DNA from: Parasulfitobacter algicola
GTDB lineage: Bacteria > Pseudomonadota > Alphaproteobacteria > Rhodobacterales > Rhodobacteraceae
NCBI RefSeq assembly: GCF_013315265.1
Contig: NZ_JABUFE010000010.1
Coordinates: 62,001-126,000 of the forward strand
DNA length: 64,000 nucleotides
Reading direction: 5' to 3'
Of this stretch, positions 47,146-57,515 are shown in pieces (the first letter of the stretch is position 1; each line of letters opens with the position of its first letter). Both the position numbers and the translations under genes were made by a program. A model generated the notes under the pieces. That model was given only the letters and a program-made list of their open reading frames with translations. It did not search any database and was not told where the DNA came from.

Positions 47146-47709
47146 ATGCCCAAAATAAATGGAAACGAAATTCGTCCTGGAAATGTTCTGGAACACAATG
47201 GCGGTCTTTGGTCTGCCATCAAGGTGGATCACGTCAAACCTGGCAAAGGTGGGGCGTTCGCACAGGTCGAATTGCGTAATCTACGCAATGGATCAAAATT
47301 GAACGAACGCTTCAGATCAGCGGACAAAGTTGAGCAGGTCCGGCTCGAACAAAAAGACCAGCAGTTTTTATACGAATCCGAAGGCATGCTGGTTTTCATG
47401 GACACTGAAACCTATGAACAAATCGAACTGCCTGCCGATATCCTGGGCGACCGTCGGATATTCCTGCAAGATGGCATGACTGTCGTCATTGAATATTACG
47501 ACGCAGAAGCTTTGAACGCCACCTTACCACAAAAGGTAACCTGCAAAGTGGTTGAGACCGAGCCGGTGATCAAAGGTCAGACGGCTGCCAAAAGTTTTAA
47601 GCCCGCCATTTTGGACAACGGGTTTAAAATCATGGTCCCCCCGTTTGTGGGTCAGGATGAAGATATCATCGTGAACACTGAAACGATGGACTATTCAGAA
47701 CGCGCCTGA
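47146..47709 (+). CDS. efp: translation elongation factor P
   Basis: Cytoplasmic protein of 187 residues that rescues ribosomes stalled on polyproline. The three-domain, tRNA-like shape is implied by full length and family sequence: [21 protein letters not shown], the modification loop [10 protein letters not shown] with Lys34 at its tip, and the C-terminal [25 protein letters not shown] lysine at position 34 suggests a lysylation-type (EpmA) modification rather than rhamnosylation of arginine; no modification gene is in this window. Confidence 0.95.
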   Translation: MPKINGNEIRPGNVLEHNGGLWSAIKVDHVKPGKGGAFAQVELRNLRNGSKLNERFRSADKVEQVRLEQKDQQFLYESEGMLVFMDTETYEQIELPADILGDRRIFLQDGMTVVIEYYDAEALNATLPQKVTCKVVETEPVIKGQTAAKSFKPAILDNGFKIMVPPFVGQDEDIIVNTETMDYSERA

Positions 47710-47866
47710 TCTTTTGGCTTGTCCTGATTTTCAGATGAATATGGAACAGTATCATCTTTTGACTTCTTTGGTCAGAACAGTTGATCCTTATTTCGACCCT
47801 ACGCTGGCTAGTACCACAGCAATACGTATCTAAAGACCAAGATCACACACTTAAAGGAGATCCGAT

Positions 47867-48520
47867 ATGGGTTTGCGCATAAACGATACAGTCCCCGATT
47901 TTACGGCTGAAACAGATCAGGGAACAATCAGCTTTCATGATTGGATCGGGAACAGTTGGGCGATTTTGTTTTCTCACCCCAAGGATTTTACACCGGTTTG
48001 CACAACCGAATTCGGCGCTGTGGCGCAACTGGCTGATGACTGGGCCAGCCGAAATACCAAAGTTATCGGTGTTTCTGTGGATGGTGTCGAAGATCATAAA
48101 AAATGGAAAAACGATATTGAAGGATACGCTGGCGCCACAGCAGGTTTTCCGATTATCGCAGACGAAGGTCTGAAGGTTTCAAAACTATTCGACATGCTTC
48201 CAGCCGAGGCATATCTGCCCGATGGACGCACCCCGGCCGACAGTGCGACTGTGCGGTCTGTATTTATCATTGGGCCTGACAAGCAGCTGAAACTTTCCAT
48301 GACATATCCGATGACAGTGGGGCGCAACTTTGGCGAAATTCTTCGTGCATTGGATGCCTTGCAAGCCACGTTGAAACATGGCGTCGCCACGCCTGCAAAC
48401 TGGACCGTAGGTCAGGATGTGATCATCCCGCCGTCAGTGAATGATGCTGATGCGAAAGCAAAGTTTGGCGATTTTGATGCGGTTCTGCCTTATCTGCGTA
48501 AAACCAAAATCCCAGGTTAA
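47867..48520 (+). CDS. 1-Cys peroxiredoxin (Prx6 family)
   Basis: Thiol peroxidase of 217 residues. The peroxidatic cysteine is Cys45 in SHPKDFTPVCTTEFG. The C-terminal extension with YPMTVGRNFGEILRALDALQ and TPANWTVGQDVIIPPSV is typical of the Prx6/1-Cys branch. It removes hydrogen peroxide and organic peroxides; the electron donor is unknown. AAAGGAGA precedes ATG 47867. It is a single-gene unit that ends at the shared terminator at 48528. Confidence 0.92.
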   Translation: MGLRINDTVPDFTAETDQGTISFHDWIGNSWAILFSHPKDFTPVCTTEFGAVAQLADDWASRNTKVIGVSVDGVEDHKKWKNDIEGYAGATAGFPIIADEGLKVSKLFDMLPAEAYLPDGRTPADSATVRSVFIIGPDKQLKLSMTYPMTVGRNFGEILRALDALQATLKHGVATPANWTVGQDVIIPPSVNDADAKAKFGDFDAVLPYLRKTKIPG

Positions 48521-48527
48521 ATAAAAA

Positions 48528-48550
48528 GGCCCCGCAGTGATTGCGGGGCC
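48528..48550. terminator. bidirectional terminator between the peroxiredoxin and yiaA-like genes
   Basis: GGCCCCGCA (48528-48536) pairs perfectly with TGCGGGGCC (48542-48550) around a five-base loop. On the minus strand TTTTTAT follows directly, ideal for the yiaA-like gene. On the plus strand AATTCATTTC follows, weaker but usable for the peroxiredoxin gene eight bases upstream. Confidence 0.85.
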
Positions 48551-48565
48551 AATTCATTTCGTCGT

Positions 48566-48853
48566 TTACGCGGCTTTGTCAGCAGTTACAAAGTCTTGCA
48601 ATATTCTTTCATTTTTCGCTGTTTCAAGCTGTTGAATGCGATCTTCGCGGATCTTCTCGTCGAAGCGATATTTCACGAAATTCACCAAGCTTAACGACAG
48701 CATTAACACACCAATACCCCAAAACCCCTTGGTCGATAGTGGCACATCAGGCGACATATACAGCGATAGTCCAAGCATTCCATATGCAATTGCCACACCC
48801 GCCAGGTTGAAAAGCATAATCACTGTGTTGTCTGATGTTTTTTGTCCGATCAT
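48566..48853 (-). CDS. YiaA/YiaB two-helix membrane protein
   Basis: A 95-residue inner-membrane protein with two membrane segments (IMLFNLAGVAIAYGMLGLSLYM; TKGFWGIGVLMLSLSLVNFVKY) and a charged C-terminal tail (DEKIREDRIQQLETAKNERILQDF). This is the YiaA/B two-helix domain; its function is unknown. It follows pspA by 30 bases and ends at the terminator at 48528-48550, so it is probably the last gene of the TetR-pspA unit. The pairing suggests a part in envelope-stress handling. Confidence 0.78.
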   Translation of the reverse strand: MIGQKTSDNTVIMLFNLAGVAIAYGMLGLSLYMSPDVPLSTKGFWGIGVLMLSLSLVNFVKYRFDEKIREDRIQQLETAKNERILQDFVTADKAA

Positions 48854-48883
48854 GTTCGGTCTCCTTCGGTTTAACTGATTGAA

Positions 48884-49561
48884 TTATTTCTTGGCCTTAA
48901 GGCGGTCCAGAACGTCCTTGGCGGTTGATTTATTGGCGGATCCAAAGCCCTGATCGGCCATGCGGCTGGCAAGCGTTTCGTGGTTCAGACCTTGATCAAT
49001 TTCGTGCAAAATCTCTGACTGTTCGAACGGATCATCACGTTGCAGAACACGGGCAATCAGGTCTTCGGCCTCTTCAATGCTGGACGTGCTGGTAATCGTT
49101 GTATTCAATTTTGATTGCATGTCCTGTTCGCGACGCACAGCGCGTGCCGTAATCGCACCCTGCTTCAGGTCAATAATTCTGCGCTGTCCAGCTTCAACCG
49201 ATTGACGCAGCCGAATGATCTTGTGATCCAGTCGTTCAACAGTCTGCTGACGGATTTCCAACTCATTTTCCATGTTTGCAATGGCGTGGGCAGCCTCGCT
49301 TGCAAGATCTTCACGCTCGGCCTCAAGCGCTTGGATTGCGCGTTGGATCATATCTTCAACACGGCTTTTCAGCCCGTCAACCTGACGCATTTCAGCACGA
49401 TGCCGTTGAATAATGCTGGCCAAAGTGCCTTTGGCAGCCTTCAAGCTAGCTTCGGCTTCCCGGATTTTCTGATCAATAAGCTCAATCGCATAAGTATCTC
49501 TTACACGTTCTTCTGCGCGCACATTTGCGCCTGTAATTAAAGTTCTAAATGTTGCGAACAT
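48884..49561 (-). CDS. pspA: PspA/IM30 family membrane-stress protein
   Basis: A 225-residue, nearly all-helical coiled-coil protein of the PspA/IM30 (ESCRT-III-like) family, which coats stressed inner membranes. Visible: FRTLITGANVRAEERVRDTYAIELIDQKIREAEASLKAAKGTLA, MENELEIRQQTVERLDHKI and a degenerate C-terminal part (DPFEQSEILHEIDQGL). ATG 49561 has GGGAGCGACAG upstream; a GTG-free longer frame to 49591 exists. It is not accompanied by pspF, pspB or pspC but by a TetR gene, and TetR-type palindromes lie in its promoter region. Confidence 0.85.
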   Translation of the reverse strand: MFATFRTLITGANVRAEERVRDTYAIELIDQKIREAEASLKAAKGTLASIIQRHRAEMRQVDGLKSRVEDMIQRAIQALEAEREDLASEAAHAIANMENELEIRQQTVERLDHKIIRLRQSVEAGQRRIIDLKQGAITARAVRREQDMQSKLNTTITSTSSIEEAEDLIARVLQRDDPFEQSEILHEIDQGLNHETLASRMADQGFGSANKSTAKDVLDRLKAKK

Positions 49562-49577
49562 CTGTCGCTCCCTATTC

Positions 49578-49590
49578 TGAACATTGTTCA
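49578..49590. promoter_or_regulatory. TetR-type operator 1, directly upstream of pspA
   Basis: TGAACATTGTTCA, a palindrome of form TGAAC-N3-GTTCA, 17 bases before the pspA start. It probably lies within or just after the promoter, where binding would block transcription. Confidence 0.6.
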
Positions 49591-49612
49591 TGAAAAGGTA
49601 TATAAATACTTT

Positions 49613-49625
49613 TGAACGCGCTTCA
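49613..49625. promoter_or_regulatory. TetR-type operator 2 (variant), upstream of pspA
   Basis: TGAACGCGCTTCA, the same palindrome form with one mismatch (C for G in the right half). It lies 35 bases from operator 1, and a TATATA-like -10 sequence is between them. Confidence 0.45.
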
Positions 49626-49632
49626 AGAAAAA

Positions 49633-49645
49633 TGAACGGCGTTCA
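49633..49645. promoter_or_regulatory. TetR-type operator 3, at the end of the TetR gene
   Basis: TGAACGGCGTTCA, a perfect TGAAC-N3-GTTCA palindrome ending two bases past the TetR stop, 20 bases from operator 2, two helical turns away. Confidence 0.55.
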
Positions 49646-49647
49646 GG

Positions 49648-50244
49648 TTATTTTTCTGTGACCTTGCGTAAAACCATTTCAATCATGCGTTCCAATTCTT
49701 CGGTCGGCACAGCAGAAATGCGGCGTTCAAGGCCAAGCAATACAATACCGTGCACTGATGAAAACAAGGAACGCGTCATTAACGCCAAATCCGTTTCTGA
49801 CATATCCGGAAATACCTGCTGCAACGGCTTATAAATGAACTGAAACAGTCGCTGCAATTCGGCCATATACCAATCGGGCACATCGCGGTCGATTGACATC
49901 TGTAAATCAAAAAGCGTGCGCCATTCGTTTTTATGTTCAGAGGCGAAATGCAGATACGCATGGCTCATCTTGATCAAAACATCAGTTGGCGACAGATCAT
50001 CTTGATCTTTGATACTGGCAGCCACTGTTTTGCCGATCCGGCTGAATGTACGCCCATTCACGGCAATAATGATATCGTTCAGATCACCAAAAACATTATA
50101 GATCGCACCCACCGCACATTCCGCCTCGGTCGCCAGATCACGGGCGCGAACATGCGTAATCCCACCCTCTGAAATGCGTTTTTCAGCAATCTCAATTAAT
50201 CTGACGCGCAGATCTTCACGGCGTTTTTCAACTTTCCCGGCCAT
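49648..50244 (-). CDS. TetR family transcriptional regulator
   Basis: A 198-residue regulator. The N-terminal helix-turn-helix is visible in RLIEIAEKRISEGGITHVRARDLATEAECAVGAIYNVFGD; the rest is an all-helical ligand domain with a C-terminal part (FSSVHGIVLLGLERR). I start at ATG 50244, which gives the usual N-terminus; the open frame runs on to 50403 but enters pcaB. Identical palindromes upstream of this gene and of pspA suggest autoregulation and control of pspA-yiaA. It follows pcaB on the same strand, but a role in aromatic use is less likely. Confidence 0.85.
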   Translation of the reverse strand: MAGKVEKRREDLRVRLIEIAEKRISEGGITHVRARDLATEAECAVGAIYNVFGDLNDIIIAVNGRTFSRIGKTVAASIKDQDDLSPTDVLIKMSHAYLHFASEHKNEWRTLFDLQMSIDRDVPDWYMAELQRLFQFIYKPLQQVFPDMSETDLALMTRSLFSSVHGIVLLGLERRISAVPTEELERMIEMVLRKVTEK

Positions 50245-50259
50245 CTTATCCCCACAATC

Positions 50260-50272
50260 TGAACCATGTTCA
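50260..50272. promoter_or_regulatory. TetR-type operator 4, upstream of the TetR gene
   Basis: TGAACCATGTTCA, again TGAAC-N3-GTTCA, 16 bases before the TetR gene start. It matches operators 1 and 3, supporting autoregulation by the TetR protein. Confidence 0.6.
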
Positions 50273-50311
50273 CCCCTAAAGCGTGACAGAAAAGAAGGAA
50301 AGAAAAATCGG

Positions 50312-51640
50312 CTATAGCTGTTTGACGTCCTCTGAAAACGATCTGGCCTCGGCAGGGGCCTGCCCCACTTGCCTGCTTTGATCAAAAGCATGCGACAGAT
50401 CAAATTCGGGCCATTCCTGTGTTGCCAGGTCTTTAAAAGATGTATTCGTTTCCATTACTGCCTTGCACAGTTCTTTGACTTTCATCTGCGCCTCTGGTCG
50501 TGGCATGTGGTCTGTCAGTGCAAAGCTAAGTGCTTCAGCATAGATCAGGCCCAATCCAGAATCCAAACCTGCTGCCATATGATCCGGCAATGGACTCAAC
50601 TGCGATACGATCTGATCTGATACGGTCAATGCCCGCGCCAAACCCATGCACATCTGCGGCAAGCTCATCCATTCTGTCATCCAAGCGGCCCCATCGCGTT
50701 GTTCACGATGTATTGCAGCACCCTGAACGGCGCTGTTCAGCGCAACAACATGATTTGCAATCGCGACAAGCACGTTTGGCATGACCGGGTTTTGTTTTTG
50801 TGGCATGGTCGATGACCCACCTGATAGCCCGATGCTGACCTCTGGCATATGGGATCGCGACAGGAAAATCAGATCTTCGCCCATCTTGGCCAAACATACA
50901 GTGACCTGAGTCATCCATGCCGCAAACCCCGTAATTCCGTCGCGCGCGCTGTGCCAACTGCCACCCGGGTCGCTAAGATCAAGCGCTTGGGCCAGGGCTT
51001 TGCGCACATCAGGACCCTTTGTTCCCATGGTCGACAATGTCCCCGCAGCACCCGCAAGGCTGACATTCAGCAAATCAGACCGCAGGGCAGGCATCTTGCC
51101 CTGCAACCGCAGCAATGGCCGCCCCCAACCTGCCGTCACGGCCCCAAAGGTCGTCGGCGTCGCGACTTGCCCCCATGTCCTGCCTGCCATCACAAGGTCT
51201 GCATGCGTGTCAGACAGCTGGCCCAGATCACGCAAAACTGCACGCAACCGCACTTCAAATATTGTCAGAACCTGCCGCAGGCGCAACACAAGACCTGTGT
51301 CTATAATGTCTTGCGACGTCGCACCCCAATGAATATATTGCGCGTGATCCGGGGACTGCATTTCCTTGCGAAACGCTTTGACAAGCGCGGGAACCGCAAC
51401 GGCACTTGTGCCTGTTTCAGCAGCCAACGCGCCAGGGTCGATCTGGATCTCAAGGCTGGCGCGGTGAATGGCCTGCGCGCTGAGTTCCGGAATAATACCA
51501 AGCTTACCTTGCACTTTGGCCAAAGCCCCTTCGACCAGCATCATCGCACGCACCTCGGCGGTATCGCTGAACAAACGGCCCACATCAGCGTCACCAAACA
51601 GATCACGATAAAGGGAACTGTCATAAACGCTAGCCGCCAT
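50312..51640 (-). CDS. pcaB: 3-carboxy-cis,cis-muconate cycloisomerase
   Basis: Fumarase/aspartase-superfamily enzyme that lactonises 3-carboxy-cis,cis-muconate to 4-carboxymuconolactone. The 442 residues contain the superfamily signature GGSSTMPQKQNPVMPN, the N-terminal YDSSLYRDLFGDADVGRLFSD and QYIHWGATSQDIIDTGLVLRL; TWGQVATPTTFGAVTAGWGRPL also fits. ATG at 51640. It is the last gene of pobA-pcaDCHGB, 17 bases after pcaG, and 68 bases precede the TetR gene. Confidence 0.94.
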   Translation of the reverse strand: MAASVYDSSLYRDLFGDADVGRLFSDTAEVRAMMLVEGALAKVQGKLGIIPELSAQAIHRASLEIQIDPGALAAETGTSAVAVPALVKAFRKEMQSPDHAQYIHWGATSQDIIDTGLVLRLRQVLTIFEVRLRAVLRDLGQLSDTHADLVMAGRTWGQVATPTTFGAVTAGWGRPLLRLQGKMPALRSDLLNVSLAGAAGTLSTMGTKGPDVRKALAQALDLSDPGGSWHSARDGITGFAAWMTQVTVCLAKMGEDLIFLSRSHMPEVSIGLSGGSSTMPQKQNPVMPNVLVAIANHVVALNSAVQGAAIHREQRDGAAWMTEWMSLPQMCMGLARALTVSDQIVSQLSPLPDHMAAGLDSGLGLIYAEALSFALTDHMPRPEAQMKVKELCKAVMETNTSFKDLATQEWPEFDLSHAFDQSRQVGQAPAEARSFSEDVKQL

Positions 51641-51657
51641 CGGTTTACCTTCCTAAA

Positions 51658-52221
51658 TTAAATATCCAGAAACACCGTTTCCTGATCGCCCTGCAGGTGG
51701 ATGTCAAAGCGATAGCATCCTGGATCAGTTTCCTGGGCGATCAGGGTATTCACACGTCTGACCGGATCAATGCGCGACAGCAGCGGATCAGTCAATTGAT
51801 CATCCCCTTCGAAATAGACCCGCGTCAAAAGCCCCAGATTAATGCCACGCGCGACAATCCAAAGCGCTATATGTGGGGCTTGTGGACCCACCGGGCCAGG
51901 CTTGATGGTGTCCAATTGCCACTGACCGGTGTGCGCATCTGCAACCATCCGCGCCCATCCCTGATAGGGCGCATAGATTCCATCACCATCAGCCTGCCAG
52001 CTTTCCAACATCACATCATTCAATGCGGCACCCGTGCCATCAAACACAGATCCTGTTACGGTGATCCGTTTTCCGGCGGCATCTTTGGCAAAAGGAGATT
52101 GCCCCGGATCATCCGCATATATCCCGCTGATCCCGGCATGGTTCGGCACACAGCCAATATGCACATATGGTCCCGCCGTTTGGCTGGGTGTTTCAGGCAA
52201 AAGCAGCAATGATTGTGGCAT
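51658..52221 (-). CDS. pcaG: protocatechuate 3,4-dioxygenase alpha subunit
   Basis: Non-catalytic partner of PcaH in the intradiol dioxygenase that opens the protocatechuate ring. The 187-residue subunit starts LLPETPSQTAGPYVHIG and has IEIWQA-equivalent ESWQADGDGIYAPYQGW, PHIALWIVARGINLGLLTRVYFEGDD and the ending YRFDIHLQGDQETVFLDI. I use ATG 52221, just after the pcaH stop at 52223; the open frame further upstream overlaps pcaH. The iron ligands are in PcaH, as is normal. Confidence 0.93.
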   Translation of the reverse strand: MPQSLLLLPETPSQTAGPYVHIGCVPNHAGISGIYADDPGQSPFAKDAAGKRITVTGSVFDGTGAALNDVMLESWQADGDGIYAPYQGWARMVADAHTGQWQLDTIKPGPVGPQAPHIALWIVARGINLGLLTRVYFEGDDQLTDPLLSRIDPVRRVNTLIAQETDPGCYRFDIHLQGDQETVFLDI

Positions 52222-52222
52222 G

Positions 52223-52939
52223 TCACAGCCCCTCTGGCCGGTTTTCGAACATTGTCTGGCGGGTCCCGCGCAGAACAATATCAAACTTATAGGCCAACGC
52301 ATCCATCGGCATCGCACACGCCATATCCAGCGGCGCAATCAGCCGATCAATTGCTGCAGGATCGGGAATAGTATTCACGATCGGACAGCGCGCAATTAGC
52401 GGATCACCTTCGAAATACATCTGTGTGATCAAACGCTGCCCAAAGGCATGGCCGAAAACCGAAAAATGGATATGCATCGGTCGCCAGTCATTGACTGTAT
52501 TGGGCCAGGGATAAGCACCGGGGCGGACCGTCAAAAACTCGTATCGCCCCTGATCATCCGTAATCGTGCGCCCGCATCCGCCAAAATTGGGATCAAGCGG
52601 CGCAAGATAGCCATCCTTTTTATGCCTGTACCGCCCACCCGCATTGGCCTGCCAAATTTCAATCAACGCGCCAGCTATGGGGTTGGCATTTGCATCCAAA
52701 AGCCTTCCGTGCACAATGACCCGCTCGCCTATGGCGGACTGGCCGGTATAGTTTATCACCAGATTATTGTCCTGCGGGCCCAGCACATCATGCCCAAAAA
52801 CCGGACCTGTTTCTTCGGTCCTGGTCGATGGCATCGATAGTTTCGGCAGACGCGGTGAACGCACAACACTGGATTTATACCCGGGTGTGTAAGCAGGCGG
52901 GTGCTGTGCGTGATCCCGCTGGATCAATGGCTTAATCAT
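52223..52939 (-). CDS. pcaH: protocatechuate 3,4-dioxygenase beta subunit
   Basis: Iron-bearing subunit, 238 residues, of the non-haem Fe(III) dioxygenase that converts protocatechuate and O2 to 3-carboxy-cis,cis-muconate. The intradiol signature is seen in IVHGRLLDANANPIAGALIEIWQANAGGRY, and the iron ligands fall in YPWPNTVNDWRPMHIHFSVFG (Tyr and His) together with the Tyr in RYRHKKDGY. ATG 52939 overlaps the end of pcaC by eight bases; a longer frame to 53095 is inside pcaC. Confidence 0.95.
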   Translation of the reverse strand: MIKPLIQRDHAQHPPAYTPGYKSSVVRSPRLPKLSMPSTRTEETGPVFGHDVLGPQDNNLVINYTGQSAIGERVIVHGRLLDANANPIAGALIEIWQANAGGRYRHKKDGYLAPLDPNFGGCGRTITDDQGRYEFLTVRPGAYPWPNTVNDWRPMHIHFSVFGHAFGQRLITQMYFEGDPLIARCPIVNTIPDPAAIDRLIAPLDMACAMPMDALAYKFDIVLRGTRQTMFENRPEGL

Positions 52940-53301
52940 GCCCCATCTCCGCATAGGTTTCTTTAGCGATCTGAATGGCGCGGTTGGCCTTGGGCACGCC
53001 CGCATAAATCGCCACATGTTGAAAGGCTTCGATAACATCCTCCTTGCTGGCTCCGGTGCGTGCGGTCGCCCGAATATGCATGGGAATTTCCGCAAAATTA
53101 CCCGTGGCTGCCAAAAGCGCTAATGTCAGCATGGATCGTTCGCGCAAGCTAATCGCATCCGACGCCCAGACCGTGCCCCATGCGCTGTCGATAATCAAAT
53201 CCTGAAAGGGTGCATCAAAATCTGTTTGGGCTGCCTTAGCACGGTCAACGTGATCATCCCCCAGAACGGCGCGGCGGCGCTGCATGCCTTTGTCGTGTCG
53301 T

Positions 53302-53309
<8 letters not shown>
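52932..53309 (-). CDS. pcaC: 4-carboxymuconolactone decarboxylase
   Basis: Small enzyme of 125 residues of the carboxymuconolactone decarboxylase/AhpD-like family. It turns 4-carboxymuconolactone into 3-oxoadipate enol-lactone. Visible: RRAVLGDDHVDRA, WGTVWASDAISLRERSMLTLALLAATGNFAEIPMHIRA, SKEDVIEAFQHVAIYAGVPKANRAI. ATG 53309. It overlaps both pcaD and pcaH by eight bases, in keeping with a tightly coupled operon. Confidence 0.95.
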
Positions 53310-55311
<2,002 letters not shown>

Positions 55312-55506
55312 TTTTAGCATCTACCACAACCAAATTAGGCATGAAAGATGTCGTGCTCAGGCCTGTATCCTTCAAATTCAATGGCATTATAACAAAACCC
55401 AACGTCGTATGATCACTGGCTATACATTTGATCAAAAAGACCTTAGGTGCTGACAATCGCCCATAATGGCCTGCCTTCGGCACCCAACGACGCATCATCC
55501 CTTGTG

Positions 55507-57504
55507 ATGACAAACCATAGAAAAAAGCCCAACGTGAAAAAAACTCTTTCAGATGCCCTTGAACGCCGTGGATACGACAAACTGACACCTGTACAGCAGG
55601 CCGTCACAGAACCAGATTTGGACGGGGCCGATTTACTGGTATCCGCACAAACCGGGTCCGGCAAAACCGTTGGCTTCGGCCTGGCCATTGCCTCAACAGT
55701 CTTGGGCGAAGGCGATCATTTCGCGACAGCAGCACAACCATTGGCCTTGGTGATTGCACCAACCCGTGAATTGGCCATCCAGGTAAAACGCGAACTAAGC
55801 TGGCTTTATGCTGACGCGGGCGCTGTTTTGGCATCCTGCGTGGGCGGCATGGACATGCGCGATGAACGCCGTGCACTGTCACGCGGCGCCCATATGGTTG
55901 TCGCCACACCCGGCCGATTGCGCGACCACATCATGCGTGGTTCCATCGACCTTGGCAGCCTAAAAGCTGTTGTTCTGGACGAAGCTGATGAAATGCTGGA
56001 TCTGGGCTTTCGCGAAGATCTTGAATTCATTCTGGGCGAAGCGCCTGACACCCGCCAGACGCTTTTGTTTTCCGCCACTGTGCCCCGCGCCATCGCCAAT
56101 CTGGCCAAAAGCTATCAAAAAGACGCCGTGCGCGTTACGACCACATCCGAAACGTCGCAACACGCCGACATCGAATATCACGCGATGAATGTGTCGGACC
56201 GCGACGGCGAAAACGCGATTATCAACGTGCTGCGCTATTACGAGGCCCCAAATGCCATCGTATTTTGCAACACGCGCGCCATGGTGAACCGGTTGACCAC
56301 GCGCCTGTCAAATCGCGGATTTTCCGTTGTCGCCCTGTCTGGTGAACTGTCGCAGAACGAACGCACCCACGCGCTGCAAGCCATGCGGGACGGGCGGGCA
56401 AGGGTCTGTGTCGCGACCGATGTCGCCGCACGCGGGATCGATCTGCCCAATCTTGATCTGGTGGTCCACGCTGAATTGCCAACAAACCACGAAACCCTTC
56501 TGCACAGATCCGGCCGGACCGGACGCGCCGGTCGTAAAGGGGTCAGCGCACTGATTGTACCACCAAAATCACGCAAAAAAGCCGAACGCATTCTGAACAT
56601 GGCCAAGCTCAAGGCGGAATGGGGCTTGGCCCCGTCAGCAGATGCGGTCAGTGCGCGTGACGAAGACCGAATGCTGGCAGACCCTGCATGGCAGGAAAAC
56701 ATCACAGAAACCGAAACACCCATCATACAAAAGCTGATGGATCAGTTTTCTGCCCAGCAAATCGCAGCTGCGTATCTGCGTCTTTACAAAAGCAAGCATT
56801 CCGCACCCGAAGATTTATCCGCAGCCGATGCCGCCCCCAAACCGCGTGCGGCCTTTGGTCCAAGCACATGGTTTTCCCTGTCGGGTGGTCGCGCCCAAGG
56901 CGCCGAACCCCGCCGCCTTTTGCCCATGTTGTGCACGGCGGGCAACGTGACCAAAGACGACATTGGCGCAATCCGAATTGGGCAGGATACATCTTTTGTC
57001 GAAATCCGCAAAAGCAGCGTTTCGGCATTTCTGACCGCAATCGGCCCCGATATGATGATTGAAGGCGACACCAAACTGACCAAACTGGATACGCCACCGG
57101 CCATCGCCAATGAAAAGCGCGCAGGCCCCAGCCCGAAGCCCCGCGATCGCAAACCGCCCTATCAAAAGACAGATCGGCCGGATCATCCGAAAAAAACGTA
57201 CTCAAAAGACCGCCCTGCGCCCCAAAGGGATGCGCCAAAATCAGACGCGCAGACGCCAAAGTTCAAAAAACCACGCTGGTCCAAAGAAGAACGCGACAAA
57301 GCGAACAGGTCCGCCACACCAAAGTCAGACGGCTTTAAACCCGAAAAATCTGGCTATAAAGGCGATCGCAAACCAAAAGGGGCACCCCCGCCCGCTGGAA
57401 AACCATCCAGCAAGAAAAACAAATTTCGGGCACAGACTGGAAAAAACAGCGGTGGAAAACCGACAAGTGGCGGCAATGCGCGACCGCATCGCAGCAAAAA
57501 GTAA
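55507..57504 (+). CDS. DEAD-box RNA helicase (DbpA/DeaD type)
   Basis: ATP-dependent RNA helicase of about 665 residues. Motifs: Q-motif YDKLTPVQQAV, Walker A SAQTGSGKT, PTRELAIQ, DEAD in VVLDEADEMLDLGF, SAT, then helicase-C VATDVAARGIDLPNLDLVVH and HRSGRTGRAGRKG. A DbpA-type RNA-binding domain follows (VTKDDIGAIRIGQDTSFVEI), then a long basic low-complexity tail of Lys, Pro and Arg. The start may be ATG 55507 or GTG 55534 (VKKTLSDALERRG); both lack a strong ribosome site. Its likely work is ribosome assembly or RNA turnover. Confidence 0.9.
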   Translation: MTNHRKKPNVKKTLSDALERRGYDKLTPVQQAVTEPDLDGADLLVSAQTGSGKTVGFGLAIASTVLGEGDHFATAAQPLALVIAPTRELAIQVKRELSWLYADAGAVLASCVGGMDMRDERRALSRGAHMVVATPGRLRDHIMRGSIDLGSLKAVVLDEADEMLDLGFREDLEFILGEAPDTRQTLLFSATVPRAIANLAKSYQKDAVRVTTTSETSQHADIEYHAMNVSDRDGENAIINVLRYYEAPNAIVFCNTRAMVNRLTTRLSNRGFSVVALSGELSQNERTHALQAMRDGRARVCVATDVAARGIDLPNLDLVVHAELPTNHETLLHRSGRTGRAGRKGVSALIVPPKSRKKAERILNMAKLKAEWGLAPSADAVSARDEDRMLADPAWQENITETETPIIQKLMDQFSAQQIAAAYLRLYKSKHSAPEDLSAADAAPKPRAAFGPSTWFSLSGGRAQGAEPRRLLPMLCTAGNVTKDDIGAIRIGQDTSFVEIRKSSVSAFLTAIGPDMMIEGDTKLTKLDTPPAIANEKRAGPSPKPRDRKPPYQKTDRPDHPKKTYSKDRPAPQRDAPKSDAQTPKFKKPRWSKEERDKANRSATPKSDGFKPEKSGYKGDRKPKGAPPPAGKPSSKKNKFRAQTGKNSGGKPTSGGNARPHRSKK

Positions 57505-57515
57505 GATAACGCTGG

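Noticed and set aside
50849-51661. 270-codon plus-strand ORF opposite pcaB.
   Set aside because: Antisense to pcaB, no ribosome site, arginine-rich without domain resemblance.
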